A program made the translations under genes and the position numbers. From positions 1,240,001 to 1,304,000 of the forward strand of contig NZ_AP024585.1 of the NCBI RefSeq assembly GCF_018323885.1: a stretch of DNA of 64,000 nucleotides, read 5' to 3'. This document shows positions 60,967 through 64,000 of the stretch, one piece after another; the first letter of the stretch is position 1; every line of letters starts with the position of its first letter. The DNA comes from Citrobacter amalonaticus. Its GTDB lineage: Bacteria > Pseudomonadota > Gammaproteobacteria > Enterobacterales > Enterobacteriaceae. Under the pieces are notes generated by a model. It searched no databases. It worked only from the letters and a program-made list of their open reading frames with translations, and was not told the origin of the DNA.

Positions 60967-63900
60967 ATGACTATGTTGCCGCTCTATAAACGTGCTCAGC
61001 ACCGAGTTTTTATCACGGTGGCTGTTTTCATCTTAATGCTGTCCTGCCAGTCTCTGGCGCTTGCTCGCGCATCGTCAAACAGCGATCTGCCCTCGAAGGC
61101 GGATGTGCAAAGCCAACTGGATACGCTCAATAAGCAAAAAGACCTCTCCGCGCAGGATAAACTGGTTCAGCAGGATCTCGTCGAGACCATTGCAACGCTT
61201 GAGAAAATCGAGCGGGTGAAAGACGAGACGACCCAGCTCCGTCAGCGCGTGGCGCAGGCACCAGAAAAAATGCGTCAGGCGACAGAGGCGCTGAGTGCGC
61301 TCAGCGATGTGGATAATGATGATGAAACGCGTAAGACGCTCAGTACGCTTTCATTACGCCAGTTAGAACTGCGCGTGGCGCAGGTTCTGGATGATTTGCA
61401 GAACGCGCAAAACGATCTCGCCACCTATAACAGCCAGCTCGTTTCCCTGCAAACACAGCCCGAGCGTGTACAAAATGCGATGTATACGGCTTCTCAGCAG
61501 CTTCAGCAGATTCGCAACCGACTGGACGGCACCAGCGTGGGCGAAGCGGCGTTACGACCGACTCAGCAGGTGCTTTTACAGGCCCAGCAGACGTTACTGA
61601 ACGCCCAGATCGATCAACAACGTAAAAGCCTGGAAGGCAATACGGTGTTGCAAGACACCCTGCAAAAACAGCGTGACTATATTACGGCAAACAGCAACCG
61701 GCTCGAGCACCAGTTACAGTTACTGCAGGAAGCGGTCAACAGCAAGCGTCTGACCTTAACGGAAAAAACGGCGCAGGAGGCCATTTCCCCGGATGAAACC
61801 GCGCGGATCCAGGCCAACCCACTGGTGAAACAGGAGCTGGAAATCAACCATCAGCTCAGCCAGCGCCTGATCACCGCGACGGAAAATGGCAACTCGCTGA
61901 TGCAGCAAAACATTAGGGTCAAAAACTGGCTGGACCGCGCGCTGCAATCTGAACGCAATATCAAAGAACAAATCGCGGTGCTGAAGGGCAGTCTGCTGCT
62001 GTCGCGTATTCTCTATCAACAGCAGCAAACGCTGCCGTCGGCGGATGAACTCTCTGACATGACCAACCGCATTGCGGACCTGCGTCTGGAGCAGTTCGAA
62101 ATTAACCAGCAGCGTGACGCGTTGTTCCAGAACGATGCGTTCGTGGCTAAGCTGGAAGAAGGCCACAGCAACGAAGTGAATGACGAAGTCCACGATGCGC
62201 TGCTACAGGTTGTCGATATGCGCCGTGAACTGCTGGACCAGTTGAACAAGCAACTGGGTAATCAGCTCATGATGGCCATTAATCTGCAAATTAATCAGCA
62301 GCAGTTAATGAGTGTCTCGAAAAGCCTGAAAGAGATCCTGACCCAGCAAATCTTCTGGGTAAACAGCAACCGGCCAATGGACTGGGACTGGATCAAAGCC
62401 TTCCCGCAGTCGCTGAAAGATCAGTTCAAGTCGATGAAAATCACGGTGAACTGGGAAAAAGCGTGGCCAGCGGTGTTTATCGCCTTCCTGGCCGGGTTGC
62501 CGCTACTGCTCATTGCCGGGTTGATTCGCTGGCGTCTGAAGTGGCTGAAAGCCTGGCAGCAGCAACTCGCCGCCGCGGTGGGATCGCTGCGCAATGACAG
62601 TCAGCTAAACACACCGAAAGCGATTCTGATCGATCTGATTCGCGCGCTGCCAGTATGTCTGCTGATTCTGGCGGTCGGCCTGATTTTGCTGACCATGCAG
62701 TTAAACATCAGCGATCTGCTGTGGGCATTCAGTAAAAAACTGGCAATCTTCTGGCTGGTTTTCGGACTGTGCTGGAAAGTGCTCGAAAAAGACGGGGTGG
62801 CGATTCGCCATTTTGGTATGCCTGCGCAACTGACCAGCCACTGGCGTCGCCAGATTGTGCGCATCAGCCTGGCGCTACTGCCGCTGCATTTCTGGTCAGT
62901 CGTGGCAGAGCTTTCTCCCTTGCATCTGATGGACGATGTGCTGGGGCAGGCGATGATTTTCCTCAACCTGCTGCTGATCGCGTTTCTGGTCTGGCCGATG
63001 TGCCGCGAAAGCTGGCGTGATAAAGAGTCACATGGCCTGCGCCTGGTGACGATCACCATCCTGTCTATCATCCCGATTGCGCTGATGGTGCTGACGGCAA
63101 CTGGCTACTTTTACACCACGCTGCGCCTGTCGGGCCGCTGGATTGAAACCGTTTATCTGGTCATCATCTGGAACCTGCTCTATCAGACGGTGCTGCGCGG
63201 TTTAAGCGTCGCGGCGCGGCGTATCGCCTGGCGTCGTGCACTGGCGCGTCGGCAGAATCTGGTGAAAGAGGGGGCCGAAGGAGCGGAACCACAGGAAGAA
63301 CCCACCATCGCGCTGGAGCAGGTGAACCAGCAAACGTTACGCATTACGATGCTGCTGATGATTTCACTGTTTGCGGTGGTGTTCTGGGCGATTTGGTCCG
63401 ATCTGATCACCGTGTTCAGCTATCTCGACAGCATTACGCTCTGGCACTACAACGGCACCGAAGCGGGCGCAGCGGTAGTGAAAAGCGTGACGATGGGCAG
63501 CCTGCTGTTTGCCATTATCGCGTCGATGGTCGCCTGGGCGTTGATCCGTAACCTGCCGGGTCTGCTGGAAGTGCTGGTGCTGTCGCGTCTTAAAATGCGC
63601 CAGGGCGCCTCGTACGCCATCACCACGATCCTGAACTACATCATCATTGCCGTCGGGGCGATGACGGTCTTCGGTTCGCTCGGCGTGTCGTGGGATAAAC
63701 TGCAATGGCTGGCGGCGGCCTTATCGGTCGGTCTCGGTTTCGGCTTGCAGGAGATTTTCGGTAACTTTGTCTCGGGTTTGATCATTTTGTTCGAACGTCC
63801 GGTGCGGATTGGCGATACGGTGACGATCGGCACATTCTCTGGTACCGTCAGCAAGATCCGTATCCGCGCAACCACCATTACCGATTTCGATCGCAAAGAG

Positions 63901-64000
63901 GTGATCATCCCGAACAAGGCGTTTGTAACCGAGCGCCTGATCAACTGGTCGTTGTCTGATACCACCACCCGTCTGGTGATCCGCATTGGCGTGGCGTACG
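60967..64000 (+). CDS. mscK: Mechanosensitive channel MscK (partial, 5' part)
   Basis: An open frame from ATG 60967 runs without a stop to the window edge, giving the first 1011 or so residues of a protein of about 1120. It matches E. coli MscK (KefA): signal peptide (about 1-35), a long Gln-rich coiled-coil periplasmic domain, eleven membrane spans and the start of the MscS-like channel domain (the Gly-Phe-Gly-Leu-Gln-Glu-Ile-Phe-Gly-Asn segment near 63740). It opens under membrane tension and is gated by external potassium. The C-terminal end lies outside the window. Confidence 0.95.
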   Translation, partial: MTMLPLYKRAQHRVFITVAVFILMLSCQSLALARASSNSDLPSKADVQSQLDTLNKQKDLSAQDKLVQQDLVETIATLEKIERVKDETTQLRQRVAQAPEKMRQATEALSALSDVDNDDETRKTLSTLSLRQLELRVAQVLDDLQNAQNDLATYNSQLVSLQTQPERVQNAMYTASQQLQQIRNRLDGTSVGEAALRPTQQVLLQAQQTLLNAQIDQQRKSLEGNTVLQDTLQKQRDYITANSNRLEHQLQLLQEAVNSKRLTLTEKTAQEAISPDETARIQANPLVKQELEINHQLSQRLITATENGNSLMQQNIRVKNWLDRALQSERNIKEQIAVLKGSLLLSRILYQQQQTLPSADELSDMTNRIADLRLEQFEINQQRDALFQNDAFVAKLEEGHSNEVNDEVHDALLQVVDMRRELLDQLNKQLGNQLMMAINLQINQQQLMSVSKSLKEILTQQIFWVNSNRPMDWDWIKAFPQSLKDQFKSMKITVNWEKAWPAVFIAFLAGLPLLLIAGLIRWRLKWLKAWQQQLAAAVGSLRNDSQLNTPKAILIDLIRALPVCLLILAVGLILLTMQLNISDLLWAFSKKLAIFWLVFGLCWKVLEKDGVAIRHFGMPAQLTSHWRRQIVRISLALLPLHFWSVVAELSPLHLMDDVLGQAMIFLNLLLIAFLVWPMCRESWRDKESHGLRLVTITILSIIPIALMVLTATGYFYTTLRLSGRWIETVYLVIIWNLLYQTVLRGLSVAARRIAWRRALARRQNLVKEGAEGAEPQEEPTIALEQVNQQTLRITMLLMISLFAVVFWAIWSDLITVFSYLDSITLWHYNGTEAGAAVVKSVTMGSLLFAIIASMVAWALIRNLPGLLEVLVLSRLKMRQGASYAITTILNYIIIAVGAMTVFGSLGVSWDKLQWLAAALSVGLGFGLQEIFGNFVSGLIILFERPVRIGDTVTIGTFSGTVSKIRIRATTITDFDRKEVIIPNKAFVTERLINWSLSDTTTRLVIRIGVAY

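Overview
The window is one continuous stretch of the core chromosome of an enterobacterium. From the partial ribD at the left edge to the partial mscK at the right edge, it follows the gene order that Escherichia coli K-12 has between ribD and mscK. Most proteins look nearly identical to their E. coli counterparts. Several loci that K-12 lacks here (a cdsH-type cysteine desulfhydrase beside decR, and an alternative L36 gene between pdeB and ylaC) are known at this position in Salmonella and related genera. I infer Citrobacter or a close relative. The genus is an inference, not a proof. No tRNA, rRNA, CRISPR array, insertion sequence or prophage is visible.

Left part (1-16.8 kb): ribD-ribH-nusB-thiL-pgpA run rightward. 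yajO, dxs, ispA and xseB form a leftward isoprenoid-precursor operon. thiI runs rightward. Between thiI and yajL, which are neighbours in K-12, sits an accessory cassette at 8.7-13.3 kb. It holds a leftward IclR-family regulator and a divergent three-gene DMSO-reductase-type molybdoenzyme operon: a Tat-exported catalytic subunit, a four-cluster ferredoxin subunit and a membrane anchor. After it come panE-yajL, yajQ and yajR.

Middle part (16.9-34.5 kb): the cyoABCDE bo3 oxidase operon, ampG, yajG and bolA lead into the proteostasis block tig-clpP-clpX-lon-hupB-ppiD. ClpX loads substrates into ClpP, Lon is a second ATP-dependent protease, and Tig and PpiD are folding factors. Candidate sigma-32 promoters precede clpP and lon.

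Right-centre (34.1-48.1 kb): ybaV, fadM (with a FadR-type box), queC, ybaE, cof, the cdsH/decR divergent pair, mdlAB, the nitrogen-regulated glnK-amtB operon (NtrC and sigma-54 sites visible), tesB, ybaY, atl and the 4.5S RNA gene ffs.

Right part (48.2-64 kb): just after ffs is a second accessory stretch. It holds a translationally coupled pair of small unknown genes (one ribbon-helix-helix-like) and a divergent MocR-type regulator with a YczE-like membrane protein. ybaA, pdeB, a Zur-controlled rpmJ2 without its usual partner rpmE2, ylaC, maa, hha-tomB, the acrAB multidrug efflux operon with divergent acrR, and the start of mscK complete the window.

The intergenic regions carry several REP palindromes and two full-length ERIC elements (126-127 bp). 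The best candidates for under-described biology are the IclR/molybdoenzyme cassette and the small coupled gene pair next to ffs. Neither shows clear proof of being a wholly new system.
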